DNA from: Deltaproteobacteria bacterium
Lineage (GTDB): Bacteria > Myxococcota_A > Bradymonadia > REDH01
Direction of reading: 5' to 3'
Length of the DNA: 64,000 bases
Assembly: GCA_007693585.1 (NCBI GenBank)
Contig: REDH01000065.1
Coordinates: forward strand, 62,001-126,000
Below, in pieces: positions 53,428-64,000 of this stretch; the first letter of the stretch is position 1, and the number at the start of each line of letters is the position of its first letter. The translations under genes were made by a program, and so were the position numbers. The notes below the pieces were generated by a model that was not told the DNA's origin, did not search any database, and worked only from the letters and a program-made list of their open reading frames with translations.

Positions 53428-54986
53428 TCCCACTCGATGGTCGCTGGTGGCTTGGAGCTGACGTCGTAGACGACGCGGTTGATGCGCCGGACCGAGTTGA
53501 TGATCCGGTCGCTGACGCGCCCGAGGAAGTCGTGCGGCAGGTGGGCGCGGTCGGCGGTCATTCCGTCGGTCGAGGTTACCGCGCGCAGTGCACAGAGCCA
53601 CTCGTACGTGCGGTTGTCGCCCATCACACCGACGGTTCGCACGGGGATGAGCACGGCGAAGGCCTGCCAGACGCTGTCGTAGAGTCCCTCTTCACGCAGG
53701 GCATCGATGAAGATGTGGTCTGCCTGTCGCAGCGCATCGAGTCGTTCGGGCGTGATGTCTCCCAGGATGCGGACCGCGAGGCCGGGTCCGGGGAACGGGT
53801 GTCGGGAGACGATGGCTTCGGGGAGGCCGAGCTGGCGGCCGAGTTCACGGACCTCGTCCTTGAAGAGTTCGCGCAGCGGTTCGATCAGCTCGAACTTCAT
53901 GTCCTCGGGCAGTCCGCCGACGTTGTGGTGGCTCTTGATGGTGGCGGAGGGTCCACGGACGCTGACGGACTCGATGACGTCGGGGTAGAGGGTGCCCTGC
54001 GCCAGCCAGCGCGCATCCACGTCGCTGGAAGCGTCCTCGAAGACCCGGATGAAGGTCTCGCCGATGGACTTTCGCTTGGCCTCCGGGTCGGTGACGCCAT
54101 CGAGTCCGCGGAGAAACCGTTCGGACGCGTCGACGACGCGGAGTTCAACGTCGAAGTGTTCGCGGAAGGCGTTCTCCACGAGTTCCTTCTCGCGCAACCG
54201 GAGGAGGCCGTTGTCCACGAAGATGCAGGTGAGCTGTCGACCGATTGCGCGTGCGATCAGCGCGGCGGTGACGGAGCTGTCGACGCCTCCGCTGAGGCCG
54301 CAGATGACGCGGCCGTCGCCGACCTGCTCCCGAATTGCGGAGACGCTTCGTTGGAGAAAGTCTCCCATGTTCCAGTCGTCCTCGCAGCGGGCGATCCGGA
54401 AGAGGAAGTTCCGCAGGATGTCGATTCCGCGGTCGGAGTGCACGACTTCGGGATGGAACTGCACGCCGTAGAGAGGTCGTTCCTGGTGACCGATGGCAGC
54501 CAGGAGCCCGTTCTCGCTTACGGCGAGCGCATCGAATCCATCCGGTACGCCGGTGACACTGTCGCCGTGGCTCATCCAGACGGAGAGACGTCCGGGCACG
54601 TCGAAGCCGGCGAAGAGGCCGCGGTCATTCCGGATGTCGATCGAGGTTCGGCCGTACTCCCGGGTGTTTCCGGGCTGCACGGGAGCGTCGAACGCGTCGG
54701 AGAGGAGCTGCATTCCGTAGCAGATTCCGAGGATGGGGACATCGAACTCCAGCAGCCCACCCTGGAGACTCGGTGCTCCCTCGACATGGACGGAAGCCGG
54801 CCCACCGCTGAGTATCAGCGCGCGGGCGGGTACGTTCCGACTGGCGATGGCCTGTTCGAGCCGCTCATCGTTGCAGGGCCAGACCTCGCAGTAGACGCCA
54901 CACTCGCGAATGCGTCTGGCGATGAGCAGGGTGTATTGCGAGCCGTAATCGAGGATGAGGACGCCGCGCTGGAGTTCGGTCTGCAT
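53424..54986 (-). CDS. guaA: GMP synthase (glutamine-hydrolysing)
   Basis: Converts XMP to GMP using glutamine and ATP. The 520-aa protein has a class I glutaminase domain ([21 protein letters not shown] with the nucleophile, VQFHPEVVH). The ATP pyrophosphatase domain follows with the P-loop [10 protein letters not shown], then the GMP-synthase dimerisation domain ([16 protein letters not shown], and a C-terminal KPPATIEWE). All catalytic residues are present. It starts eight bases after guaB. Confidence 0.97.
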   Translation of the reverse strand: MQTELQRGVLILDYGSQYTLLIARRIRECGVYCEVWPCNDERLEQAIASRNVPARALILSGGPASVHVEGAPSLQGGLLEFDVPILGICYGMQLLSDAFDAPVQPGNTREYGRTSIDIRNDRGLFAGFDVPGRLSVWMSHGDSVTGVPDGFDALAVSENGLLAAIGHQERPLYGVQFHPEVVHSDRGIDILRNFLFRIARCEDDWNMGDFLQRSVSAIREQVGDGRVICGLSGGVDSSVTAALIARAIGRQLTCIFVDNGLLRLREKELVENAFREHFDVELRVVDASERFLRGLDGVTDPEAKRKSIGETFIRVFEDASSDVDARWLAQGTLYPDVIESVSVRGPSATIKSHHNVGGLPEDMKFELIEPLRELFKDEVRELGRQLGLPEAIVSRHPFPGPGLAVRILGDITPERLDALRQADHIFIDALREEGLYDSVWQAFAVLIPVRTVGVMGDNRTYEWLCALRAVTSTDGMTADRAHLPHDFLGRVSDRIINSVRRINRVVYDVSSKPPATIEWE

Positions 54987-54994
54987 GGGTCACG

Positions 54995-56832
<1,838 letters not shown>

Positions 56833-57513
56833 TCACCGCGAGGGCGCCTCGACGACCTCGAGGGTCACCCGTTCGGTGTGTTCATGGCCGGCGAGCAGGC
56901 CGACCTCGAAGACACTGTGGTAGAGGAGCTGACCGTTCGCCCCGAGCCCGAAGACGGCGACGTCGTAGGCGCCGGGCCGCAGGAGGAGATGCGCCCGCCC
57001 CGTGTCGCACCCTTCTCTGGCGGAGCCGATGGCGGAGCCGAAGGAGTCGAACGCGATCAGCTCGACCTCGGCGACGCCGACATGGCTGCAGAAGGGTCCG
57101 CCGAAGGTCCACTCGACGCGGAGATCGGCTGGTCTTGCCTCGAGGATGACGGTTCCCGGTCGAGCGACACCTCGGGAACGCACCTCGACCTGCTCCGTCC
57201 GTCCGAGGAAGCTGGTCACGCCGTCGGTGGCGAGTCCGTTGAGTACGAACACGTATCGTCCGGGCGCGAGCTCCGGGACTTCACCCCGACGTTCCGTGCA
57301 AGTGAAATCCCAGTGACTGACGCCTCGTTCGTTCTTCCAGCCTCCTTCGATCTCGATGCGCACGGTCTCGACGTCAGCGCGTGCACAGTCCCGGGCGGCC
57401 ACCTGCCACTCGAGTGCAGCCGAACCCGTGTCGAGGCGGTCGGAGTCGCTCCCGCACGCAATCAGCGCGGCGAGGGACATGGCGAGAACGGAGAGGACAC
57501 GTACGGGCTTCAT
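56833..57513 (-). CDS. Lipoprotein of unknown function
   Basis: A 226-aa lipoprotein with lipobox ALIAC (Cys20). The mature part is beta-rich, with repeated units of about 90 residues. Each has a strand near VRIEIEG or VELIAFD, a Cys-containing stretch (DFTCTERRGEV, SAREGCDTG), and a LAPGRYVFVLNGL or LRPGAYDVAVFGL strand. The latter strands suggest two tandem immunoglobulin-like or carboxypeptidase-regulatory-like folds, each ending in an outgoing PGxY strand. AGGGTGACC precedes the ATG. It is divergent from the CHAP-like lipoprotein gene, 259 bases away. Confidence 0.65.
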   Translation of the reverse strand: MKPVRVLSVLAMSLAALIACGSDSDRLDTGSAALEWQVAARDCARADVETVRIEIEGGWKNERGVSHWDFTCTERRGEVPELAPGRYVFVLNGLATDGVTSFLGRTEQVEVRSRGVARPGTVILEARPADLRVEWTFGGPFCSHVGVAEVELIAFDSFGSAIGSAREGCDTGRAHLLLRPGAYDVAVFGLGANGQLLYHSVFEVGLLAGHEHTERVTLEVVEAPSR

Positions 57514-57772
57514 GGTGGTCACCCTGAACGGGGATGCGGGGGGCCCGCCGCGGCATCCTGCGGCGTGGCACGTACGCGTACGGTACGTCACCGTGGTGGA
57601 GCGTCAAAATTCCGTCCCCTGCAGTGGAACGCGCCGAGTCGAGGTGATCCACGCCATGTTGCCGTCCCGAATTTGCGGCCGGGCCGAAAAGGCTCCACCC
57701 TGAGCAGTGGTGCGCTCCCGTCCTTCGCTGCCGGGGCATCATCATCCAGCTCCCTTCGCCGAGTCGTGCCCC

Positions 57773-58627
57773 ATGCACAGTCGCTCGTTCCCTCGCCCGA
57801 TGTCCTTGTTTCTGCTGTCCGTGGGCCTGGCGGCCGGGACCGCATCCTGCGGCCTCCATCTGGCCAGTGGAGCGCCGACGGCGTTTGACGCCGGTGCCCT
57901 GAACGCCACCTGGACAAGCGGATACCAGAGAGCGTTGTCGACGGAGGGCGAGCGTGTTGCCAGGGCGACCCCAGCCCGTGCCGGCAGCACGGCGAATGCT
58001 CCTTCACGTGGCGTCGAGCCGGATTCTCCGGCGGCGCGGCCCGCGCCTGCTGCCGCAAGTGCTCCGCCCTCTCCCGTGCGGCCGAACCGGCCAGCGTCCG
58101 GGAGCGGTCCCTTCTCTCCCGAACTGGCTGCGGCCTACGTGGAAGCCGTCTATGCGCTCAACGAGACGCGGGTCGCAACGACCTCCGGTCCGGGCATCGT
58201 GGACATCTACCGGCACGCCCAGCAGGCGGGTGCGATCTATCACACGCCTCGCCCCGCGGTGGGTGATCTGGTGTTCTTCCACAATACGTTCGACCGGAAC
58301 GGAGACGGACGCAACAACGACTGGTACACCCACATCGGTATCGTCGAGGATGTGGATGAAGCCGGGACGGTCTCCTTCCTGAGCTACATGAATGGCGAGG
58401 TTCAGCGCCACGTGCTCAACCTCGAATCGCCGTCGGTCGGTCGTGAGGGGAGCCGCGTCCTGAACTCCGAGCTCCGCGCGGCAGCTTCCGGGGATCCCGA
58501 TTTCACGCAGCGCCTTGCCGGCGAGCTGTTTGCCGGTTTCGGAAGCCTGCTGGGCGATCGGGAAGAGGTCGTGGTGATCGACAACTGGCAGCCCGGGAGC
58601 ACGGTGAACCTTCAGGCGGCGCGCTGA
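57773..58627 (+). CDS. Lipoprotein with CHAP/NlpC-like domain lacking the catalytic cysteine
   Basis: A 284-aa protein with a lipoprotein-type signal (lipobox TASC, Cys26), an Ala/Pro/Ser-rich linker (about 60-115), and a CHAP-like region. ELAAAYVEAVYALN stands where CSGFVRYVY normally begins, and PAVGDLVFFHN and YTHIGIVEDV are the usual GDLVFF and HVGIV strands, with the active-site His. The catalytic Cys of NlpC/P60 and CHAP hydrolases is not found. A calcium-like loop, FDRNGDGRNND, is inserted just before the His. It may bind rather than cut peptidoglycan. The ATG at 57773 is fixed by the signal peptide. Confidence 0.68.
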   Translation: MHSRSFPRPMSLFLLSVGLAAGTASCGLHLASGAPTAFDAGALNATWTSGYQRALSTEGERVARATPARAGSTANAPSRGVEPDSPAARPAPAAASAPPSPVRPNRPASGSGPFSPELAAAYVEAVYALNETRVATTSGPGIVDIYRHAQQAGAIYHTPRPAVGDLVFFHNTFDRNGDGRNNDWYTHIGIVEDVDEAGTVSFLSYMNGEVQRHVLNLESPSVGREGSRVLNSELRAAASGDPDFTQRLAGELFAGFGSLLGDREEVVVIDNWQPGSTVNLQAAR

Positions 58628-58651
58628 GCGGTCCGGGTCACGCCGATCGAT

Positions 58652-59167
58652 TCATCCGGGCTGCCCGACCGGTGGAAAGTCTTCGATGCGCAGGCTCTTC
58701 GGTTCGCGTTCCCTCGGGACATCGATTCGATCAATCTGGTGGACGCGCCAGCCCTTCTGCTCATCGCGGAGCATGTAGAAGCGTTCGGCCTCGAACGAGG
58801 TGGCCCCACGTTCGTCGTGGTGGCGGCACTGGATGAGGTGTGCCACTGCGGGCCCCTCGAGCCGGATTCGGAAGAGGTCCGCCGGTGCGAGTCCCGGAAT
58901 GGCGCTCCGCCCGCGCCGACATGCCTCGAGGAAGGCGTCGAGATCGTTTCCCCAGTGTTCGCGGGCAGGTCCATGATCCGCGACGAGCTGGAAGAGGAAA
59001 GGGTAGTCACCCCGGTCACGGGCCTTCCCCCACTCTCTCCAGAAGAGGTAGGGAATCATGGTGGGCGAGATGGCCTCGTCTACCTTCCAGTACTGCCCTC
59101 GCTGTCGACGCGAGCTGCCCGTTCGTGGCGCCTTCGCGGGCGCCTCCTTCTTCTTCCTGATCTTCAT
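58652..59167 (-). CDS. Hypothetical protein
   Basis: A 171-aa protein with a strongly basic N-terminus (MKIRKKKEAPAKAPRTGSSRRQ) followed by a compact alpha/beta region: ISPTMIPYLFWREWGKARDRGDYPFLFQLVADHG, FRIRLEGPAVAHLIQCRHHD, and SFEAERFYMLRDEQKGWRVHQID. The helix-then-four-strand order recalls an NTF2-like/SnoaL fold, but this is only an impression. AAGGAG lies seven bases before the ATG at 59167. It follows the TPR protein gene by 20 bases and is the last gene of the glyA series. Confidence 0.6.
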   Translation of the reverse strand: MKIRKKKEAPAKAPRTGSSRRQRGQYWKVDEAISPTMIPYLFWREWGKARDRGDYPFLFQLVADHGPAREHWGNDLDAFLEACRRGRSAIPGLAPADLFRIRLEGPAVAHLIQCRHHDERGATSFEAERFYMLRDEQKGWRVHQIDRIDVPREREPKSLRIEDFPPVGQPG

Positions 59168-59187
59168 GGACGGACTCCTTCGCGCCT

Positions 59188-59964
59188 TCAGCGGCCGCGG
59201 AACATCTGTCGGCGGTCGCCACGCTGGCGCGCTCGGGGGGGGGCCTGGGCAGGGGGCTTTTCGAGGTGGAACTGGTACCACATCATGTCCCATCCCTTCA
59301 TCTTCACACCGCGTCCATTCTGGAGGTTCTCGAGATTCCGTCGCGTCCGGTCATCACCCGGGACCGCCTTGCGCGCGCGGTTGAGCACGTCGATCGCGGC
59401 GTCGCGGTCGCCTGCGCCCACGAGACACCAGGCGTACATGTTCCAGACGATGGACTCCTTCTTTCCCGACTTCACGGCGATCTCGAAGGCCGCTTTCATG
59501 CCGTCGATGTCCTTCCGGCGATACCGGAGGGCGGCGAGCATGGCCTTTGCCCCCCAGTCGCGAACGAAGGCCTGCTGGAGCCAGGGCTCCGCGTCGTCGA
59601 ATCGCTGATCGAGGTAGTAGAGCCTGCCGATCTGCCCGGCGAGCTGGGACGCGGTGAATACCTGCCACCACCGCCACTTCATGCCGTCCTGGAGGATTCG
59701 GACCGCCTCGTCGATGTTTCTCCGGACGACCTCGCGCTGCTGCGCGGCTCTCGGGTTCTTCGGTGTGATGACCTCCTGAACCCGGTGCATGATCGCCTGC
59801 AGTTCCCGTTGCACCCTTCTCGCCAGGAAGAAGAAGGCCACAGGGAAGGCGATCATGCCGGGGATGATCCCGTAGCCGAGTCGGAAGGACCCGCCACCGA
59901 AGAGGAATCCGAACGCGAGTGTCGTGAGCGTTGCGGCGAGCAGGCTGAGGGCGATGTTGATCAT
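59188..59964 (-). CDS. Membrane-anchored TPR protein
   Basis: A 258-aa protein with two N-terminal hydrophobic helices (residues 3-24 and 31-48). A helical linker (RRVQRELQAIMHRVQEVITPKN) and three or four TPR-like units follow, for example AGQIGRLYYLDQRFDDAEPWLQQAF and VWNMYAWCLVGAGDRDAAIDVLNRA. The tail is basic and Pro/Arg-rich. The soluble part is probably cytoplasmic. It lies 23 bases after the methyltransferase gene on the same strand. Function unknown; TPRs suggest a scaffold. Confidence 0.7.
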   Translation of the reverse strand: MINIALSLLAATLTTLAFGFLFGGGSFRLGYGIIPGMIAFPVAFFFLARRVQRELQAIMHRVQEVITPKNPRAAQQREVVRRNIDEAVRILQDGMKWRWWQVFTASQLAGQIGRLYYLDQRFDDAEPWLQQAFVRDWGAKAMLAALRYRRKDIDGMKAAFEIAVKSGKKESIVWNMYAWCLVGAGDRDAAIDVLNRARKAVPGDDRTRRNLENLQNGRGVKMKGWDMMWYQFHLEKPPAQAPPRARQRGDRRQMFRGR

Positions 59965-59987
59965 GAGACTCTTGCCCCGGGGTGGGT

Positions 59988-60638
59988 TCAGTCGTTCAGG
60001 GCGGGCGGGAGCGCCGAAATGTCGATGGGGCCCCGCTCCTTCCGGCGGTGTCCCCGACTCGTGCGGCTGACGGCGAGGAGGACCGTCTCGCCGAGTTGTC
60101 GCACGGGCACGACGAGGGTCCCTCCGGGCCTCAGGGAAGCGATTGCGGTTCTGGGGAGCGCGGGAACGGAGCCACAGAAGACCACGTTGTCGAAGCGCTC
60201 CGGACGCGCGGCATCGAGAAAGCGGAGGCCATCGCGCAGGTCAACGTCGAGTCCCTGTGCACTCAGGGCGGTGACGGCCCGCTCACCCAGCGTGCGGGAG
60301 GACTCCACGGCGGTGACACGGGCTCCGAGTGCAGCGGCAAGCGCCGCCGGGTAGCCGGTGCCGAGTCCGACGACGAGCACCCGTGCCCCGTCCTCGATTC
60401 CGGCCTCACCGAGGAGGCGGGCCACCGTGGACGGTGCGGGGCACGCACGGCTCCCTCCTGCGAGAGGGACGGATTCATCGAGGTAAGCCCTCATCTGTCT
60501 TTCGGGGGGAAGGTACGGGTGTCGCAAGGTGTGTGCGAGGGCATCCATGACGGCGGCTCCCTCGTTGGGTGTCGGCGACAGTTCCTCCCTCAGCCCGACG
60601 ACGATTCCCCACGCTCCGGATGCCTGCATCCGTCTCAC
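59988..60638 (-). CDS. Protein-L-isoaspartate O-methyltransferase-like protein
   Basis: A 216-aa methyltransferase. The N-terminal Pcm-type region (MRAYLDESVPLAGGSRACPAP, usual form AYxDxPLPIGxGQTISxP) precedes the SAM-binding fold VLVVGLGTGYPAALAAALGARVTAVES, then FDNVVFCGSVPALP and LRPGGTLVVPV. It may repair isoaspartate residues in aged proteins, but the substrate loop GQTIS is altered to GGSRA, so another carboxyl or small-molecule substrate is possible. The GTG at 60638 overlaps the glyA stop as GTGA. Confidence 0.75.
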   Translation of the reverse strand: MRRMQASGAWGIVVGLREELSPTPNEGAAVMDALAHTLRHPYLPPERQMRAYLDESVPLAGGSRACPAPSTVARLLGEAGIEDGARVLVVGLGTGYPAALAAALGARVTAVESSRTLGERAVTALSAQGLDVDLRDGLRFLDAARPERFDNVVFCGSVPALPRTAIASLRPGGTLVVPVRQLGETVLLAVSRTSRGHRRKERGPIDISALPPALND

Positions 60639-61891
60639 GGCGTCACTCCCTCGAGGCCTGGAGCAGGAAAGTCGATCAGGAACTCCTCGACCTCCCCGCG
60701 CACCCGTTCTTCGACGCTGGTGTCGTCGGATGCGGCGACGACCTGGTCCACCCAGTCCGCGAGTCTGGTCATGTGCTCGGCGCCGATCCCCCGGGAAGCC
60801 ATGGCGGCCGTGCCGATGCGGATTCCGCTGGGATCGAACGGCTTTCGGGGGTCGAAGGGGATGGAGTTGTAGTTGCAGACCATGCCGGCTCTTTCGAGCG
60901 CCTGCGCGACGGGCTTGCCGGGCACTCCGCGGTGCATGGTGTCCACGATGAGCATGTGGTTGTCCGTGCCTCCGGTGACAAGTCGGAAGCCTCGCTCGAC
61001 GAGGGCTTCACCGAGTGCCCGGGCGCTGTCCACGACGCGCTGCGCGTACTCCCGGAACGACGGCTGCGCAGCTTCGCGCGCCGCTACGGCGATGCCTGCG
61101 GTCGTGTTGTTGTGCGGTCCGCCCTGCAGTCCGGGGAAGATGGCCCGATCGATGGCGCGCGCGTGTTCCTCCCGGCAGAGGATCATGCCGCCGCGGGGCC
61201 CGCGGAAGGTCTTGTGGGTGGTGGAGGTGACCACGTCCGCGACGGGGACCGGGCTGGGGTGCAGCCCTGCGGCGACGAGTCCGGAGATGTGGGCGATGTC
61301 CGCCACGAGGATGGCTCCGACTTCGTCCGCGACTTCCCTGAACGCGTCCCAGTCCACGACGCGCGGGTAGGCGGTGATGCCGGCGAAGAGGATCTTGGGT
61401 CGCACCTCGCGGGCGATGCGGCGCATGGCGGCCATGTCGAGGAGTTCGGAATCCCGCTCCACGGGGTACTGGTGCGCGTCGAACCACTTGCCGGACACGT
61501 TGACGTTCCAGCCGTGGGTCAGGTGTCCACCATGGGGCAGCCCCAGTCCCATGACGGGGTCTCCGGGTGAGGCGAAGGCGAAGTACACGGCGAGGTTGGC
61601 CGGCGATCCGGAGTAGGGTTGCACGTTGACGTGCTCGGCGCCGAACACGGCCTTGATCCGGTCGATGGCGAGGGCCTCCACCTGATCGATGTACTGCTGT
61701 CCCTGATAGTAGCGGCGGCCGCCATACCCCTCGGAGTACTTGTTGGCGAGTGCGGAGCCCACGGCTTCCTGAACGGCCGCCGACGCGTAGTTCTCACTGG
61801 CGATGAGCCGGAGTGTCCTGACCTGCCGCCTGCTCTCCGATTCGATGAGGGCTGCAATGTCTGGGTCTGCGCTTCGGAGTGCATCGAACAT
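60635..61891 (-). CDS. glyA: Serine hydroxymethyltransferase
   Basis: Converts serine and tetrahydrofolate to glycine and methylene-tetrahydrofolate. The 418-aa fold-type I PLP enzyme has LIASENYAS, YAEGYPGxRYY-type motif YSEGYGGRRYYQG, LVADIAHISGLVAAG, and the PLP lysine Lys227 in STTHKTFRGPRGG. The C-terminal domain has GGTDNHMLIVD and SGIRIGTAAM. The ATG at 61891 is chosen where homology begins; the longer open frame upstream covers the intergenic region. It overlaps the methyltransferase gene, and the 244 bases upstream show no glycine riboswitch. Confidence 0.96.
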   Translation of the reverse strand: MFDALRSADPDIAALIESESRRQVRTLRLIASENYASAAVQEAVGSALANKYSEGYGGRRYYQGQQYIDQVEALAIDRIKAVFGAEHVNVQPYSGSPANLAVYFAFASPGDPVMGLGLPHGGHLTHGWNVNVSGKWFDAHQYPVERDSELLDMAAMRRIAREVRPKILFAGITAYPRVVDWDAFREVADEVGAILVADIAHISGLVAAGLHPSPVPVADVVTSTTHKTFRGPRGGMILCREEHARAIDRAIFPGLQGGPHNNTTAGIAVAAREAAQPSFREYAQRVVDSARALGEALVERGFRLVTGGTDNHMLIVDTMHRGVPGKPVAQALERAGMVCNYNSIPFDPRKPFDPSGIRIGTAAMASRGIGAEHMTRLADWVDQVVAASDDTSVEERVRGEVEEFLIDFPAPGLEGVTP

Positions 61892-62135
61892 GGGTACCCT
61901 CGGGAGAACGTGGGGTGCGCTGGGCGAGCGCCGCAGGCGCGGCACGCCGGTATCACAAGGGTGAACCGTGTACCAGACCGAACGCGGCGCTTCGGGGTTC
62001 GCGGGTGTGGGGGAGGACAGCATGGACTCGTCACGCCACAGCCGTACCGGAGTGCGGGCATCCCTGAGCAGCAGGAGTTCTCGCGTCGGGAGATCGGGAG
62101 CGTTCGTGCTGCGGCGCCCTTCCCTGTTCTCGACG

Positions 62136-64000
62136 CTACTCGGCCGGATCGGTCGCGGCATCCGGGGACGACTCGACCAGGTTCTCGGCGACGAGCTCGG
62201 CGAGGTCGATGGCATCCATGGTGGCATCGCGGTGGCCGAGCCCGTCGGTCAGCATGGTCATGCAGAACGGGCAGTTGACGACCACGCGTTCCGCGCCGGT
62301 TTCCAGGGCCATGTCGGTGCGATGCACGTTGACGCGCTTGCCGTGGTGCTCCTCCATCCAGAAGCGGCCACCACCGGCGCCGCAGCACAGGCCCTGGCGC
62401 TTGTTCCACGACATTTCGGTGACGCTGGTTCCGGGCAATTGGGCCAGGGTCTCCCTCGGGTTGCTGTAGTCGTCGTTCCAGCGGCCGATGTAGCAGGAGT
62501 CGTGGTAGGTCACCTTCTGGGGCTTCGAGCGCACCTGCACTCGTTTCTCGCGCAGGAGGTCATTGAGCACCTTCGTGTGGTGCAGGACCTCGTAGTTTCC
62601 GCCGAGCTGCGGGTACTCCTTGCCCACGGTGTGGAAGCAGTGCGGGCAGGTCGTGATGATCTTCGTGATGCCATGTCCGTTGAGGGTTTCGACGTTCTGC
62701 GACGCCTGCATGTAGTACAGGTACTCGTTTCCGATCCGTCGTGCCGGATCCCCGGTGCAGGCCTCTTCCGGTCCGAGGATCGCGAAGTTCACGCCTGCGG
62801 CCTTGAGGATCCGTGCGGTGGCGATGGTGACCTTCTTTGCGCGGTCGTCGAAGGAGCCTGCGCAGCCCACGAAGAAGAGGTACTCCGGGGGGGCATCGAG
62901 TTCCGACACGAGCGGGATGTCGAGCCCTTCGGCCCAGTCGCCGCGGGTGGAGTTGGACACGCCCCAAGGGTTGGAGGAGTTCTCGATATTCCGGAAGGTG
63001 CGGCTTACCTCCGGGTCCATCTCTCCCTCGGTCAGGATGAGATAGCGGCGCATGTCGACGATGGTGTCGACGTGTTCGATGAAGACCGGGCAGTTGGACA
63101 CGCAGGCGCCGCACGTGGTGCAGGCCATGAGTTCTTCCGCGGAGATGACGCCTCCGGCGAGGGTGGGGAAATCATCCTCCCCCTTCTCGCGGTAGACCTT
63201 GATGCCCTTGTCCTTGATGTGATCCTTCAGCTTGTGAATGATCATCATCGGGTTGAGTTCCTTTCCGGTGTTGAAGGCCGGGCAGTAGTGCTCGCATCGG
63301 CCGCACTCGGTGCAGGCGTAGGTGTCGAGGAGCTGTTTCCACGTGAGGTCCTCGAGCGTACCGGCGCCGAACGACTCCGCGTCCTCGTCCTCGAGGTCGA
63401 TGGGATACAGGGACCCGCCGGGCTCGAGCTTGCGGAAGAACACGTTGGGCATGGCCCCGATGAGGTGGAGGTGCTTTCCGCGGGGAATGTAGTTGGCGAA
63501 GAAGACAACGATCGCGATGTGGGCGAAGTAGTTCACGCCGTAGAACGGGCCGAGCCAGGTGCTGTCGAGTGCGGACTCGGGTCCGCTTGCGACGAGGTAG
63601 CTGGTGGCGAGTGCGATCGGCGTGAAGGTGGCATCCCAGCCGAGTTCCCCTTCGCCGAATCCTGCGGGCAGGTATGCGATCTCCGCGCCGTGGGCGAGGA
63701 ACTTGGTGAGCATGAGCCCGCCGATGAGCGCGAGGATGACGGCGGCGTCCATGCTCTGCGGCACGTGATCGGGCTTGATGACGAAGCGCCGGACGGCCGC
63801 GATGACGATGGCGATGAGGACGAGGAGCCCGAAGACGTCCTGCAGCAGCAGCAGCATGTGGTAGGGGTTGTGTCCGATGAGTTGCCCGAAGCGGAAGTCG
63901 TCGACGAAGCCGCGGATGAAGTACTCGATCGTCTCGGCCTGGAGGACGAGGAAGCCCCAGAAGATGAAGAAGTGGAGCAGGCCGCCGAATTCCCGGATGA
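62136..64000 (-). CDS. Membrane Fe-S oxidoreductase with NarI-like and CCG domains (EMO/HdrD-like), 5' end outside window
   Basis: At least 621 residues; the frame stays open to the right edge, so the N-terminus is missing. About five visible membrane helices (such as GLLHFFIFWGFLVLQ and FAHIAIVVFFANYIP) form a NarI-like haem-b domain. Two [4Fe-4S] motifs follow (CTECGRCEHYCP, CTTCGACVSNCP). Two CCG domains come last, with GCAGSFDD ... ACTGDPARR ... CPHCFHTVGKEYP and YHDSCYIGRWN ... CCGAGGGRFWME ... NCPFCMTML. This is the layout of the proposed ETF:menaquinone oxidoreductase EMO and of HdrD. It probably passes electrons from fatty-acid or amino-acid oxidation to quinone. Confidence 0.85.
   Translation of the reverse strand, partial: IREFGGLLHFFIFWGFLVLQAETIEYFIRGFVDDFRFGQLIGHNPYHMLLLLQDVFGLLVLIAIVIAAVRRFVIKPDHVPQSMDAAVILALIGGLMLTKFLAHGAEIAYLPAGFGEGELGWDATFTPIALATSYLVASGPESALDSTWLGPFYGVNYFAHIAIVVFFANYIPRGKHLHLIGAMPNVFFRKLEPGGSLYPIDLEDEDAESFGAGTLEDLTWKQLLDTYACTECGRCEHYCPAFNTGKELNPMMIIHKLKDHIKDKGIKVYREKGEDDFPTLAGGVISAEELMACTTCGACVSNCPVFIEHVDTIVDMRRYLILTEGEMDPEVSRTFRNIENSSNPWGVSNSTRGDWAEGLDIPLVSELDAPPEYLFFVGCAGSFDDRAKKVTIATARILKAAGVNFAILGPEEACTGDPARRIGNEYLYYMQASQNVETLNGHGITKIITTCPHCFHTVGKEYPQLGGNYEVLHHTKVLNDLLREKRVQVRSKPQKVTYHDSCYIGRWNDDYSNPRETLAQLPGTSVTEMSWNKRQGLCCGAGGGRFWMEEHHGKRVNVHRTDMALETGAERVVVNCPFCMTMLTDGLGHRDATMDAIDLAELVAENLVESSPDAATDPAE

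Noticed and set aside
57569-57590. GTACGCGTAC palindrome between two divergent lipoprotein genes
   Set aside because: A short self-complementary run in GC-rich DNA without a neighbouring regulator or a second copy; too weak to call an operator.
61892-62135. Possible glycine riboswitch in front of glyA
   Set aside because: No glycine-aptamer core or tandem structure was recognised in the 244-base gap.

Overview
The window looks like chromosomal DNA from a GC-rich member of the Myxococcota or a related delta-proteobacterial lineage such as Bradymonadales. This is inferred from the many lipoproteins and TPR proteins, from a zinc-ribbon/GYF/AgmX-type protein beside TPR and outer-membrane beta-barrel genes (a Myxococcus Glt-like set), and from the dense coding with many 4-base start/stop overlaps. 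There are no rRNA genes, CRISPR arrays, prophages or insertion sequences. Two tRNA genes are present, and the right edge cuts through a gene.

Layout. Positions 400-4164 (+) hold a tightly overlapped translation operon: def, fmt, a divergent homoserine-kinase-like gene and rsmB, followed by rpe. Positions 5110-6765 (+) carry the last two steps of tyrosine/homogentisate breakdown (fumarylacetoacetase family and maleylacetoacetate isomerase). tRNA-Pro, a metallo-beta-lactamase-fold hydrolase and an exported transglutaminase-like protein follow. Positions 10103-13188 (-) form a sulfur-carrier cysteine operon: an Rrf2 regulator, a catalytically dead cysteine-synthase paralogue, CysO, CysM and a JAMM peptidase (Mec type). 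Positions 13305-21401 (-) are the classical rimP-nusA-ylxR/Q-infB-rbfA-nrnA-truB block. Positions 21716-26796 (-) are lepA-lepB-carA-nitrilase; the LepB contains an unusual inserted domain resembling a type II secretion pseudopilin.

Positions 27044-34137 hold envelope and housekeeping genes: a lipoprotein with EF-hand-like loops, a SPOR-type protein, nadK, a GH113-like lipoprotein, an AI-2E family permease and two exported proteins of unknown function. Positions 34610-46330 (-) form an envelope cluster: a VWA-like lipoprotein, an outer-membrane barrel, a GltC-like TPR protein, a very large GltD-like TPR protein, a GltE-like TPR lipoprotein, a small exported peptide and a GltJ/AgmX-like cytoplasm-to-periplasm protein. 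tRNA-Phe with a near-consensus promoter follows. Positions 46795-52692 contain two unknown small genes, a low-molecular-weight phosphatase, a Rieske protein, galT-glgA (overlapping) and a propionyl-CoA carboxylase beta subunit. Positions 52966-56458 (-) are guaB-guaA-ykgJ. The rest holds two lipoproteins, glyA-pcm-like-TPR-unknown (-), and a partial membrane Fe-S oxidoreductase of the EMO/HdrD type.

The most unusual items are the Rrf2/dead-CysM/CysO/CysM/Mec operon, the pseudopilin-like insertion in signal peptidase I, the Glt-like envelope cluster without its motor genes, and a repeated motif in the IF-2 linker. Functions rest on motif and family recognition by eye; no database search was run.
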